Shown: positions 22,501 to 34,393 of the stretch, in pieces
How the letters are laid out: each line of letters starts with the position of its first letter
How positions within the stretch are numbered: position 1 is the first letter of the stretch
Source: Fomes fomentarius
Taxonomy: Eukaryota; Basidiomycota; Agaricomycetes; Polyporales; Polyporaceae
Direction of reading: 5' to 3'
NCBI GenBank assembly: GCA_022606135.1
Contig: JABYQN010000014.1
Span: forward strand, 806,001-870,000
DNA length: 64,000 nt
Translations under genes and position numbers: made by a program
Notes under the pieces: model-generated
The model's input: the letters and a program-made list of their open reading frames with translations, nothing else
Database searches by the model: none
Told to the model about the DNA's origin: nothing

Positions 22501-23880
22501 TTATTGAACAGACTTGTCTACCAAGAAGGCCTCCAGAGCACGCTCGGGTTCATCCCAGTGCACCTACATATTATGGGACACTCCGGTCAGCGGATGCGCC
22601 TAACATGGGGGGATAGCGCTCACAAAATGGTTTGAGCCTTCCAGGCGCAGGTAAGTCACCTTCCTGATATCCTTTCCCGCCTTCTTTGCTTCTTCTAACT
22701 CGCCTTTCATGCTCATCATGCCCCAAATCACCTCCCAGACGGACTGATCGCACCACACGTAGCGGACCTCGATATTGGGCCACGCATCGCCGCTCGCTTC
22801 TGCCTGAATAGAGGTATTGGAGTCAGTTGCATGTCTATTCCTGTCCATATCAGGTCCTTGTACACCGGATGCTCTCAGGGAAAGTGCGCCCTTGCGTAGC
22901 GTGTCGAAGACTCCGGAGGAGATCCCGCGAACGAAGAGAATTTGATCGGAGCCACCCTGCTCTCCTGGAGGGGGGAAGAGCGCAGACTTGCGTTCCTCTT
23001 CCGTCAGGGTGTCCAAGGTTGGGGGAGGAGAGGGTTGCGTGTTGGAGCGCTCGAGAGTGCTTCCGTCGCTCTTGTACGGCTCCCCGTGCAGGAAGTAGCC
23101 GCTGACCCACGTCGCAAAGCGGGGCATGACTTCTTCGGGCGGAAGTGAGGAGTCTAGGAGCGGATTTCCCTGCGGGTTTGCAGGAGAAGCGTACCCGAGA
23201 ACCTCGTATGGAGAGTCTGGGGGAATGATGATTGGGGCAAACAAGCGACTCGGGGTCAGTCACGAGAAGGGATGGCACAAGAGAGAGCAAGGAGAAGTGA
23301 GCATACCGTGTAGTACGATGCGTCGCATGTACGCGCCGAGCTCAACGTCGACCACTGGGAACGTCTGTACGTGTGCGAGCAAGGCCGTCATCCAGATCGA
23401 ACCAAGCGACCAGCCGGCAAGAATGATCCCGCCTGTGTTGCCATGGATTGAGGGGATGTCGTTCTCTACGACGAAGTTGACGAGGAAGGAGTGCAGTTCC
23501 CTCGCACGATCCTTCAGGTACGGCATAAACAGCACGTGCGCATTGGATGGATCCTTGGCGACATTGGCTTCCCGGAGTGCCGTGAGCTCCTCTTCGGTGT
23601 ATGGGGCCGCACCGGGATAGTCGCGTCGATTGACGAGGACAATGCGGGCGTTGTGCTTTTGTGCAAAGGGAATCAACTTGACGAAGGTACCTGTGACCAG
23701 TGGTTTAGCAGGATGCTCCGTGGATGTACATTTGCGTACGCCGTGACCCTCAGGGATGTCTGCCAATGACTCACCACCGTGCCACGCATAGCCGTGCAGG
23801 ATAACCAGTGTCGTATAATTGCTGCTTCCAACCGGGGGGCCTGAGTCTTGGTAGACGTGAAGCCCGAGCGTGTGAGCCAT
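22501..23880 (-). CDS. Alpha/beta-hydrolase, tandem copy B
   Basis: Second copy, about 385 residues, with intron positions identical to copy A (after AWHGG, LHG and SNHF). LVILHGYAWHGG, RIVLVNRRDYPGAAPY and the elbow LAGWSLGS (canonical G-W-S-L-G) mark the fold; SNHF-VHWDEPERAL carries the probable catalytic His. Start ATG 23878-23880, stop TAA 22501-22503. It differs from copy A by an insert around the middle of exon 3 (GPDMDRNRHATDSNTS). Of the three copies this one has the most canonical nucleophile motif. Intact. Confidence 0.87.
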
Positions 23881-24523
23881 GAACTTGAAAGCACTTCGTG
23901 AGGCAGCTACTGCAGCCTGAGCTCCCTCGGATCAAGACCCCTATATACTACCCCACAATGGGGCATCCTCATGGGTCCGAAATCTGAGTGGGTCAACAGA
24001 CATGGAGCCCAGATTGCCTTCGCGCCAATTCTGGGGTGTACGCCACTCGGGTTCTCATGCATGGTGCCGAACAAGTTGCATGGACGACACGGGGGCCGCG
24101 TAAACGTGAACATGCACAAGTGAGGAGATACCACTGCCAATGAAGGGTAGCGCCAACAGGCCACGCGCGCAACCGAATCGGGGAAGGTCAAAGATGGTTA
24201 GGTACTGCATTGAAGGGTCCATAGGTATGTCCACTACCGGTAACGTACATGAGCGTCCTCGTATCTAGCTCGGTCAAGGACGCATCAGAATTGGACGAGA
24301 ACAACACGACGTAGTGATACAGAACGCACTTTTTGATAGTACACTGCTGTTGATCGACATGGCACATTCGTACGTAGGTACAGACAACGGACAACAAGTA
24401 TTTGGATAAACGAAAACCCCACCGCTGGCCCGCCATCGACGGGGTCGTGAGAGGGGCGAGTCCAATCAGAGAATGTGGAATGTGAGAGAGAAGAAGAAGA
24501 CGATAGGTCAGGATCGGGGGTGC
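23881..24523. other. Intergenic between hydrolase copy B and the 7TM gene
   Basis: Contains the probable core promoter of copy B and the 3' flank of the 7TM gene. No supported gene. Confidence 0.5.
23941..23947 (-). promoter_or_regulatory. TATA-like element of hydrolase copy B
   Basis: On the minus strand the bases read TATATAG, about 60 bp upstream of the copy B start codon. Confidence 0.4.
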
Positions 24524-25974
24524 TCAAACGGCCAGTCCGTGCACGCTCATGATGCGGCCGTCAAGACTCTTGACTTCCTGTACCCCGCCGCCGCCGTGAT
24601 GTGAAGACCGGCGCGACTCTGGATTGAGATACATGTCTGTGACCCTTCCTGTCACCTCGCCGGCTTCCATGTCCGGTGGGAAGAAAGTGGACACAGCGCG
24701 CGGTAGCGCGTTACCACCACGAACACTCTTGGGGGAGAGGATGACAAACGAGCTCTGGCTTCCCGTTTGTTCAATGACGGTACTGTAAGCCCTTGCCTTA
24801 CGCTCCTGCGCCATCCCGAGCCGGACGAAGATCATGTTGAAGACGATTGAGATGATGGGGGAAGCCTACATATGAATGGAAGACCAGACTCGGCATCAGT
24901 AGCGGGGATCTCGGCAGGGAGCGGAGGGTGCCAAACATGGGGCGGATACGCACTATATCAGACATGATGTAGAGTCCGTTGGAACGGACGAGGAAGAGGA
25001 TGAGCGACACGAACATCGTGGCGGAATAGAGGGCGCCGCTCTCGATGGCAACACGTAGAACCGTTACGAGGTCACCGCTGCCTTGGCTTTGGGGCGCCGT
25101 CTTGCGCAACACCGTCCAGATTCGGATAGCGAGGAGCGCTAAGACAACGTAGCACGTGAGTAACCAGACTTAGCAAATAGCCTGAGGGACAACATACAGG
25201 TAGCGGTGACGTTTGTGCCCAAATCCAACGCGTAGAGAGAGGCCATCCAGGGATCGGTGTCGACAGCGAAGATGCTGTCAGCGCTGATGCGCTGCGCTCG
25301 CGCGAGGTTTGTGGCGATGGACACCACTGGTTTTGAGCACGTTCATGATTGGAGACAGTCAAGTAAGAAGAATTGTCCTCACCGAGAAGGCCACACCATC
25401 CCAGCGCCGGTATGATGATGACGAGAATGTTCTGCCAGACAACGTACGCTCTATAGATCTAGACAGTTGCAGGCATGGAGAAATGATGATGATATGGTGG
25501 ACTGAGAGAGACTGAAGGGCATACCACGACGGCATCGAGTACCAAAACCTGCGCAGCGAACAAGGAGTTCTTGAGAACGAACGTGATGTGGTAGTTGTCT
25601 CCCAAATACGCGTCAGGTCCGCCGGCAAGTGTTGGCCCAACGGTGACTACACCGACATAGATGCGAGCGATGTTGACCGCCATCTCCTGTTGAGCACCAT
25701 GACGGGGTGCAGTACAGAAACGTAGTGCATGCACTCACTGCTGTAGAGAGGGCCATGAGCGTGCAGGATGCAACAAGCATTGGGTAGTTGACGCGACGTC
25801 TACGGCGGTTCCCGAGGAGAAACCATGTTGTGAGCAAGAACAAGAGCAGGGCGAAGCCTGTATACGACACAATGAGCCTGTGTGAAGTGCCAATCGAAGA
25901 GCTGAACATCACTCACCATAGAGCACTCCTTGCGCGAAAGTCGAAAAGAACGAAGCTTGGTAGAGCAGCGCCAT
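24524..25974 (-). CDS. Seven-transmembrane protein 1
   Basis: Member of a large basidiomycete 7TM family with receptor-like form; no ligand or coupling is known. Seven exons. From the N-terminus: YQASFFSTFAQGVLYG, FALLLFLLTTWFLL (membrane segment) with RRRRRVNY after it, LVASCTLMALSTA, a loop ending in FVLKNSLFAAQVLVLDAVV, then YRAYVVWQNILVIIIPALGW, ALDLGTNVTATSLLAIRIW, GALYSATMFVSLILFLV and SPIISIVFNMIFVRLG. A Ser/Gly-rich cytoplasmic tail of about 90 residues ends SVHGLAV. Introns fall at the same sites as in the paralogue at 34394-36147. ATG at 25972-25974 was chosen by comparison with that paralogue; a possible extra upstream exon near 26289 was not used. Intact. Confidence 0.8.
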
Positions 25975-27361
25975 ATGGAGGCGACCTTGACTTGATGTAG
26001 ACAAAACGTGGACTTGACCCGCACGACCACGGAGTCCAGACTAAGGGGGAAATTTCCAAGGGCACCACGTCTTATGTAGTCCGGTCGCCATCACGTAGGT
26101 AATGGCTTCGAAGCCTGAGCCTGCCTCCGATTCGACCGAGAAAGGGGCCTCGGCTGGTGCTTTCGATGACCATAAACGCATATTACTATCCGTGGAAAAA
26201 GAGAACCTTCCGCGGAAGGGGGATGACAAGAGGGAGACGCTAGTACTTACGACGGTTGCCAGAGAACGCCAGCGGATCGATCGCCATTTTCTCGTCCGCT
26301 CCTCTTTGATCTGAACAGAATATTAGCCAGGCTAGACGAGGCCGAGTGGGGTGTAGAACCAGCACCACTCGCCCAAGTGCATTACGGCGTCCGTAGGTGC
26401 CGTCAGACAGGCCAGCTGGGAAGCAATTGACTTCAACAATGTGGCGTAATGCGATGGCAGTAGACGCAGGACGCCGCCGCCTACTGCCACCCCGCGCTCC
26501 GTTGCACAGCGTCGGATAATGCGGGTGCTGAGATAGTCAAGTACTTGTCCTAATAGAAGGATTGAAGATCCAGAAGACGGACGAAGGCGAAGTTCAAGCG
26601 GTTATCACCAAGTCGGGTCGAAGGCCGCAACAGCGCCGAAAACGGAAGGACGAGATAGAAAGGATGGAGATCACGTACTTGCACCTATACCGTATTTGAT
26701 TCAGTCCTGCGGGTGACATAAGAGGTTAGACGACCTCGATCGCAAGCCACAAGCTCAAACTTCAAAGTCCTTCATGCGCAGCTTATGACCTGGTAGTATC
26801 CGGCTCTTATGTGCCTACTTCAGACGTGGGTAGTATACATTGCGTCCTCAGTGCCTATGAGCGAGCTTGTGCTGCCTCGCCGGAGACAGCGATCAAACGC
26901 CATATAAGGCTTGGGAAAGCAGGGCGAATACGTACGTACTGAGAGTGCGACGAAGGGAGGGAAGAAGTATCGACCAACACGGAATTCGGAAGCATCTGGC
27001 AACGGTGGCGTCAGAGAGAACGTTAATTTGATCTCCAAATCTCCGACGTCAGTCTCCGACAGAGACCCGTTGTCTACAGTTCGATGTCCGTCGAATATCA
27101 GAAGTCCAGCTTGATTGTCCGATCCCCGTGCGACGGGGGCCACCGAGGACGGTCTGAAGTGAAGGTTACATAAGTAACGTCGACTTTACTCAAGAGTCAA
27201 GACCATATGGAAGCAGCAGGCGTAGCGCTTGAGACTTGGCGTTGGCATGTCGCCAGTACTCTCATGCTCCATCAGACGGACGGTAATGAACGTGAACGTT
27301 TGAACTCTTGTAAGTCGGCCATTCCAGTACTAGTGATAGTGCTGCCCACCAGTGTCAGCTT
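25975..27361. other. Intergenic between the 7TM gene and hydrolase copy C
   Basis: About 1.4 kb with no convincing gene. An ATG at 26289 on the minus strand opens a 37-nt frame (MAIDPLAFSGNR) ending in a GTAAGT donor; it could be an untranslated or alternative first exon of the 7TM gene. Confidence 0.45.
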
Positions 27362-28647
27362 CTACTCGACCATATCGTCATCTTCAAGGAACGCCTTCAT
27401 GGCCAAACTCGGATAATCCCAATGTGCCTTATCCGGGTGTCTCCCTCAGGTCCGACTTCGATATCAAAAAGGCAAAGTGAAGGACGCACAAAGTGATTCC
27501 CATGGACGATTCGTACCATTCTGAAACTCCTCATCGGTGCGCCTCTTTCCTTCGCTTCTTCGAGCTCTGACCCAAGCAGCATTGCACCATACGTGGACTC
27601 CCATAAACCTTGTATGCAACAGATATAGCGCAACTCCACGTCTTTCCAAGAGTGTTGCCGAGATGTCCGCTCGTCCGCCCTTCCCTCGTCGCTGTCGGAG
27701 AAGAAAAGCGCCTTCTTTCTATTGGCAGCGAAGATCCCAGACCGGATACCGCTCCGCAAGAGTAGAGAGTCTGAGCCGTAAGGCGTTCCCGGGGGTGGAT
27801 GCGTCATGGAAACGATGTCCTCTGGGGTCCACTGCGTTATAATGGGTGCGGGCTCTTCAAGGGGAATACGACGTTCAAGGGTCCCCAATTCAGCTCCATG
27901 GGAGAAGTAACCGGTGATCCAACGATTGAAGATCTCATGACGTTCTTCCTCCTTCAGGGATGTGTCGAAGAAGGGGTTATAGCCGTCGGGAAGCCGAGGG
28001 TAGCCGATGATGTGGTACGCGGGATCTACCGTACACGCTGAATAACTCGCGCGCTGAAATCGACGTGTTCACGTACCATAACAGACTACGCGGCGTAAGA
28101 ACTTGGGCAACCCGACGTCTTCTCCTTGGAACGTGGGACCGTACGCGAGCAGGACATTCATCCAGATCGAAGCTAGCGACCACCCGACAACGACAATCCC
28201 ACCTGTACCACTTGGCTGGATAGGCACCACGCCCCCCCGTTTGACGATATCGCCTAGAGAGTCGTAAACTTCGCGCGCACGATCGCGCATGTACCCATCA
28301 ACCCGCTCCTTTTCCTCTGCCTCAGGCTCCTCCTGCTCTCCCAACTCCCCGGGTCCGGCACGAAGACAGGATAGCTCTTCCTCGGTGAACGGCGTGCTAC
28401 CGGGATAGTCCCGACGGTGGAGGAGGACGAGCCGAGTGTTGTGCTCCTTCGCGATGGGAATCAGCTTCGCGAAGCTTCCTGGTCGCCAGTGAGCTCCGCC
28501 GATCGTCTTCTACCTCTCCGAAGACCGTGCGTACTGACCACTATGCCAGACATAACCATGGAGGATGACCAACGTGGTGAAGTCCTTGCTGCCGTCGATT
28601 TGACCTGTGTCTTGAGCGATGGACAATCCACCGGTGAGTACCGTCAT
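27362..28647 (-). CDS. Alpha/beta-hydrolase, tandem copy C
   Basis: Third copy, about 390 residues, separated from B by the 7TM gene. Introns again follow the VWHSG, YG and NHF positions. Blocks: LVILHGYVWHSG, RLVLLHRRDYPGSTPF, elbow VVGWSLAS (G-W-S-L-A, the last Gly of GxSxG replaced by Ala), and NHF-AHWDYPSLAMKAF with the probable catalytic His. It carries an acidic insert (GELGEQEEPEAEEKERVDGY) after the second block, absent from A and B. Start ATG 28645-28647, stop TAG 27362-27364. It is the most divergent of the three. No frame lesion. Confidence 0.82.
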
Positions 28648-31564
28648 TGCGTTGTAGTGGCGGGTTCGCCTTTAGTTGTGAGGATAACCGTGACGCTGCG
28701 AAGGCGGGATGGGTAGGTCAGTGGTGGGCTGCCTCACGAAGCGAAAAGTGAGGTCACTTTCGCCTGGGAATACCTGCCCTTTGTATCTCGCTTCACTCGG
28801 GACTCGGCGACAACACAGGTAGGAGGGGGTGAGTTAGTCGTAGCCGTATGGGAGCGAGTCAGTGTTTCGAACCTTGGCTCTTTAGACTACTGTCACGAAC
28901 GAACACAGGCACATCGGTCAGGGCAGCTCTACCAGTATGTGCAGATTGGAGCCCGTGCCACGGGTGCAGTGAGACCCGAGGATCGCACCCGCAGAGTCTC
29001 AGAGACGCTACAACCTTACACGCATGCATCCCTAGAAGGGACATGCTCATTCCACGCTTCACAAAGCCGCCGCTGCATTGATACTGTCTGCTCTCAGGCT
29101 GGCAGTAGTCCCTTCCATGCGACACGCCTCGGCAGGAGTGGAAGCGGCATCCGATACAATAAACCTAGGTGAGCCTCTCTCAATTGCACTATTAATGTTG
29201 TTATGCTTAGCTCCCTCGAGGTCCGAGGCGGCCAGCGCAACCTAGTAGGATCATCATCATCCGGTTTATCCACATGCCACACTTTGAGCGAACAACACAA
29301 GTCAAGGTGAGTCATCGAATGCCACTTGAAAACGCATGGACCAAACGATCTGGGGATAAGCCTGCGATTCGAACACAACGATACAGTTAACACTCTTCGC
29401 GCGCGCGAAGGTTGCAAACCTACTGCGGAGGTAAGTTTGATTCGCTGGATATAGCGTCTTCTCTCGTGTCACCCTCCATACCATCGCGAGAATCTTCGTA
29501 CCCCATGCGATGGATGTAAAAAATGCTCCCCTGGCTTAGGAGCTCATGACCGCTCTATGTTTGTCTTCTCCATGGCAGGAAGTTCGCAGATGTTGATTCG
29601 AATCAAGCTATTCCATCGAACATCTTCAGTACAGTGACGGAGATCGCGAGTTTCGCTCACAAGTATCGACGTAGTCTGAAAATGATTGAGATTATTTGTT
29701 GAATCGCGCGCGCAAAGGCGAGAACGCTTGCAGGATGCAAGGTTTGAAGCAAGCCCCTGCTCCGGCGCTTGCTTCGCAGCGCACCTTCGGACGGAAATTT
29801 GAGCGGAGACTCAGGCGGCTTGTTCCGATTCCATCGGAGAGGTCTTAGGACATTCTGCTTTTAATGCAACACTTTCTTGAATCCTCTTGTTACTCTCCAC
29901 CGTTACTGGGCAGACGAAGAGATGGAATTATTGCTCCTTTGACAGATGCGCAACTTGAATTTCACGCATGCCTGCGCGGTGCTGAGCGAATACTTAGTAT
30001 CAAGACGGGGATCGCTCAATATACCAGAAGTACATGGGATACCATACGTACTGGAATGAACAAGTGTTAGTAATACCAAACGAATGATGCTGTTCGAGGT
30101 GTTTACATGTTCCATCTCTCTCACTCTTCATGAAACGACATTGATTCGCCAACGAGCTCGAGGTACATAGCTCTGTCTACAAAGCAACATCCGCAGTCTA
30201 TGAAGCACTGGGGATGGGCAATGCCTCTAAGCCATATGAACAGCTGAGTCAGCAGACGCCCTACTCCGCAGTGGTCAGTCCAGGTAACAGACGCCCATCG
30301 CGCGCGCCCTCGCGTGGCGCATCGCGCGACAGATCCGGCGTGTCGCGCGCGGGGGCGCAGTTTTGAAGTTTGAAGCTGAATGAAATGCTATGTGGTATAG
30401 GCTCTGTCATGTCAAGGTATGTGTGTGATATAAGACTGTGGTTGTGTGAGTAGAATGTAATATGTACGAGCATCATGTTGTAGAAGGGGATCATATACTT
30501 AATTCCAAGGCTTGCGTCCAATACTACCGCAAGTTCTCAGCTTGTGTCCAGCCTTTGACTTCAGCAGTATGGCTTGATCGCACTTCGCCTTGTGATAGAC
30601 CTCAAGTTGCTCCTCAATATGGGCCACTGTCATCCACTCGACAACTGTCCGGTCCCAAATCAACTTGCACCATGACGGCTCTGATACTGCCATCGAGTCT
30701 GCCACAGCTGCTTTCTCTGAGTCCTGCTTCACTGCCATCGCCACCTCATTTGCCCAGCTTGAAGACCAGCTTCTCCGAGTTGTGACCACTACCCCGCCGT
30801 ACTGAGTGCACGTTGCTGAGAGAATCGCGCTGTGCACTAATCTACTTGCGGTGTTTGTACTTGCTCCGCAGGTGTGACCCCATCGGACTGCCACCAGGCT
30901 GCCAGGCTTCACCAGCAAGTGTGCCAGTGAACCCGCCCTTCGTTGTGACTAAAGCGCATGTAAGCATGCAATTATGTTCATGAGTTCATTCTAATTTACA
31001 CACCTGTGTTAGAGACCCGAGTTTCAGGCCACAAGAATGAGAAGTATTCACACTTATGGGCCTCTACGGGGTCACGTGCATCGTGCATTCGCGTTTGTGG
31101 CACCGGCGCCTACATAGCGCGCACCTCGCGCAAGCATCGACTATGCGCGAAGTTTGTAGCCTGCTGCAGTCATTTCTCTACCCATTTTTCGACATCAATC
31201 TATGTACTTTACAGTCATCTAGGGATCCTTCATGAAATAAGACTAATAAGACACTGTCAGGATTGTGATACGTAATCCAGAACAGCGACTTCGACTGGTA
31301 TCCCCGATTCTTCATGGCCAATCCCTAGTACCATGTAGGTGGCGTTGAACACAGTGTTGTTTGACAGAAAAAATGAGCCCGTTAGACCTATAAACTTCGT
31401 GCATTCTGGGTACCATCCTAACAGGGCGCTTGGTCTGATTGTAAACAAGGACAAACACAAGGATGCTTGCGGGCGTTGCCTATCCCCAGAAGCAGCACAG
31501 CATAGATGCATGATGGATATGCCATCGGCATTCATACCCCCACGAACGTAGATATTCAGCGATA
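28648..31564. other. Long intergenic region, nothing firmly supported
   Basis: Nearly 3 kb without a recognisable gene. 30290-30360 is a very GC-rich patch with CGCGCG runs. Open frames at 30499-30918 (139 codons, minus) and 31257-31535 (minus) are the longest but match no family I know; the first is noted among the findings. Confidence 0.5.
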
Positions 31565-33326
31565 TCAGTGCTCACACATATTAAATTCGACCTCGTAGAC
31601 CTCCTCGTTATGAATCACGACAAATTCAGAACGCTCGTCCATCAGTCTGGCGCGATGTTCTTCCGCCTCCTTACGCGAGATGACGCCTTTCACATACCCA
31701 GTAACGATGTCGAACAGCTCCTGAGGGAGCTTCTGGAAGGCATGCGCCCCCTCCAGTTCCTGGAACACCCAGTCCTGTTGCTGCGGTGGCACATCCATCG
31801 TGGACAGAATCCGGGTGTCCGGATTCACCAGAAAAAAGGCCAGAATCTTGCGGTACCCGGGCCTCGACGGGTCCGCGAGCTCAAACGCGTCCACGTGGTG
31901 CTGGTAGACGTTCGGGAAGGCGATACACTTGTCTTCCTCTGCAACGATATGTCCGAGCTGCTGGTTGAGCGCGTGGTCGCGACCAAAGCCGTATGCGACA
32001 ACGTATCCCCTATGGTCGTCCTGCTCGTACGGCAGGTCGACTGCAGTGCCAACGGCAGTACGGAAGTCCAGGCGCGACTCGGTGATGTTCTCGCACGCGT
32101 AGTAGTACAGTCCGGTCGCGACGATGTTCTCGTTCACCATCCCCTCGACGTGCCATGCGCCGCCGGGGTACTTCGGATTTTCCGGCGTGAGGACGATGTT
32201 CGCAAGCTTGATGATCACCTGTATGTTGCGGTCCTTGAGTGAGTAGTCAATTCGCTCACTTGCGGGCTGCGGCTCGAAGGGTTCCGGGTCGGGGATGGTC
32301 GGCCACTTGTGCTCGCGATCCCAAGCCTCCCATTCCTCGGCCGTCTCAAGATCGTCGGTTGCTTCCTCTTCATTATACCAGTCGAATGGGTCGACCTGCA
32401 CCGCAAGCACTGGATCGGCGGAGTGTGTGTCCGAGAGCACACGCTCGAACATAGGGACGAAGCGCCCGATGATCGCAGTGATAGGAGGATATAGAGAGGC
32501 ACAATGGGTAGGATGGATGTTGTTGATGTATCCTAGGCACTTGACGTCGCCGGAGCTCGAGACGGAGAAGTCGGTGGGGAGCCATTGGTACTCAGTCGAG
32601 AGCGCCCAGCGACTCCACTTGGAATTGTCTGAGAGGTCGGGTCGGCGCGCGATGTACTCGTCCATGGACACGATTTCGACCTCGTTCTCGTTCGCGCTAC
32701 CCTTGGGTATCCGTACGAAGGACGCGCCGATGCGGAGGCAGTAGAGGGAAGGATGAACGAGGTCAAGCACTTGGTTGTCGGACTCGGGATGCCAGTCTCG
32801 CTCATCTTCGGGGACGTCCTCGAGCAGCGCGACTCCCTTGAGTAGCTCTCCCTTAATCTCGGGAGAGATGAGCGACCGAGACTCGTAAACCTTCTGAACT
32901 GAAGTTGCCTATACTGATTGTCAGTGACTAGAGGCTTATGTACAGACAGAAGCGGACATACGAAGATCCCGGTCTCTGGGTCGCGCTGACTGGCGACATG
33001 CGCCAACTCCGCAAAGATGTAGTCAACCTGCGCGGGGGTGATGGGCTCGCGCGGCCACTTCTTCTGCCCGTCACCGTCCTCGAAGTACTCCTCGCCGCCC
33101 CACAGCCTGTCGACGAGCTGACGATCCTCGTCCACGATTTCCTGGCGCCACTTGGCAACTATCGCCGCGTCGCTGACCTTTTCCCACCAGTTCGGCTTCG
33201 AGCGAATCTTGCCCGAGAACTGCCGCCCATGAGCTCAACAAGCGTGATTGGCTCACGGCCCCTGCAGACGAACGGGGAGGGGAACTCCTCGCGCGGCGAG
33301 GACTGTCTCAGGGGATTATGGCTCAT
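31565..33326 (-). CDS. DUF4246-family protein, one frameshift near the N-terminus
   Basis: Member of the fungal DUF4246 family, function unknown. Two exons. Exon 1 begins at ATG 33324-33326 (MSHNPLRQSSPREEF) and reads CRGREPITLVELM; the family sequence then continues only in another frame as RQFSGKIRSKPNWWEKV, AKWRQEIVDEDRQLVDRLWG, so one base seems to be missing near 33221-33231 (GGGCGG on the minus strand). The intron after ETGIF is GT-AG. Exon 2 is open for more than 400 codons: GELLKGVALLEDVPEDERDW, HPSLYCLRIG, WLPTDFSVSSSG, YINNIHP, AWHVEGMVNENIVATGLYYY, CIAFPNVYQHHVDAFEL and MDVPPQQQDWV. Stop TGA 31565-31567. Soluble, no targeting signal seen. The long clean exon suggests a live gene and a local sequence error. 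Confidence 0.82.
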
Positions 33327-34393
33327 GGTGCGGTACACTGAAGATAGTGAACTCAGTGCGAGAGCCAATTGGTCGGAGGTGAGAGATCGAAAGCAGCCTA
33401 CGCGGTAGTAGGACTGCTACTTGTACTAAGGTAGACACTCGACTACGTCGTGACTGCGTTACCCGCCGGTGACACAACACGTGATGAACATGATAAGTGC
33501 CCTCATATGCGCGTCAAATGTATTCAACTGTGAGAACGACCTGACCGAGGACGGCGCTCATCTCTAGCGCAGGGACTTATCGCACATAAGTACTCATTCA
33601 TCGAATTCCTTACTCCACCGAGCATCCGAACCTTTTGAATGCGATCGCACACGCACACTGCATCCAAAATCGAGAACCAGGGAATTCTGCATACAGTACA
33701 TATCTATCGTTCCCTGGTCGTGTTTTTCTCACTAGTGACTCGTATTCATTCGCATTCGAAATGCAATGTCGCGCCCCCGCCAAGATGGACCCAGTGTGAC
33801 ACAATCTGGTCATGTGACGTAGTCGAGTCTGTGCTGGGTCTACCTCAGCCTGAGCTGATACCCCAAGCTACGGCGGAGAGGGCTCAGTCACAATGCAGCT
33901 TCCACGCGACTTTGGAATTATCAAACTTTACTGCACAATTACGTGCATCTCTCTCTGTGAAGTAAGAAGCATAGGATGAGCGACGGTGGCCAGATCTATA
34001 ACTAAGTAGTTCGGTCAGTGTGTCCATATCACGTACATCAGTAGTAATATGCCAGTGTACATAGCGCGTGAACAGGTTGCCCAAGGCCCCCACCCCCAGG
34101 CCTGTCAGTGTTGAAGGTTCAGACTGACCGGAATCATCGTGCGCATAAGAACGCACAAGGATGTTGATGTTCTCGCAAATGGTCCGAGTTCGGTTTGAGT
34201 AGCTATTTCTGGTCCATGCCACGACACGGCGCAACAGATTTTCGCAGTGAGAAGAACGTCCGAAGAACGTACCCAAGCCGACACGCATTGGCCACCCGCG
34301 TGACCGCCGCCCCTTGTCCCCTACCACTAATGCTCCTCTCCACTTCCCGCACTTGAGTCCAGCCTTCCATCGTTACCTGCGCCTTGCGCCGTC
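33327..34393. other. Intergenic, nothing supported
   Basis: Promoter of the DUF4246 gene and the 3' flank of the second 7TM gene. No gene with motif support. Confidence 0.5.

Noticed and set aside
29355..29400. TTCGAATC-like word near 29367 suggesting a tRNA
   Set aside because: No cloverleaf pairing could be formed by eye.
32215..32744. Plus-strand frames antisense to the DUF4246 gene
   Set aside because: Shadows of the long conserved minus-strand exon.
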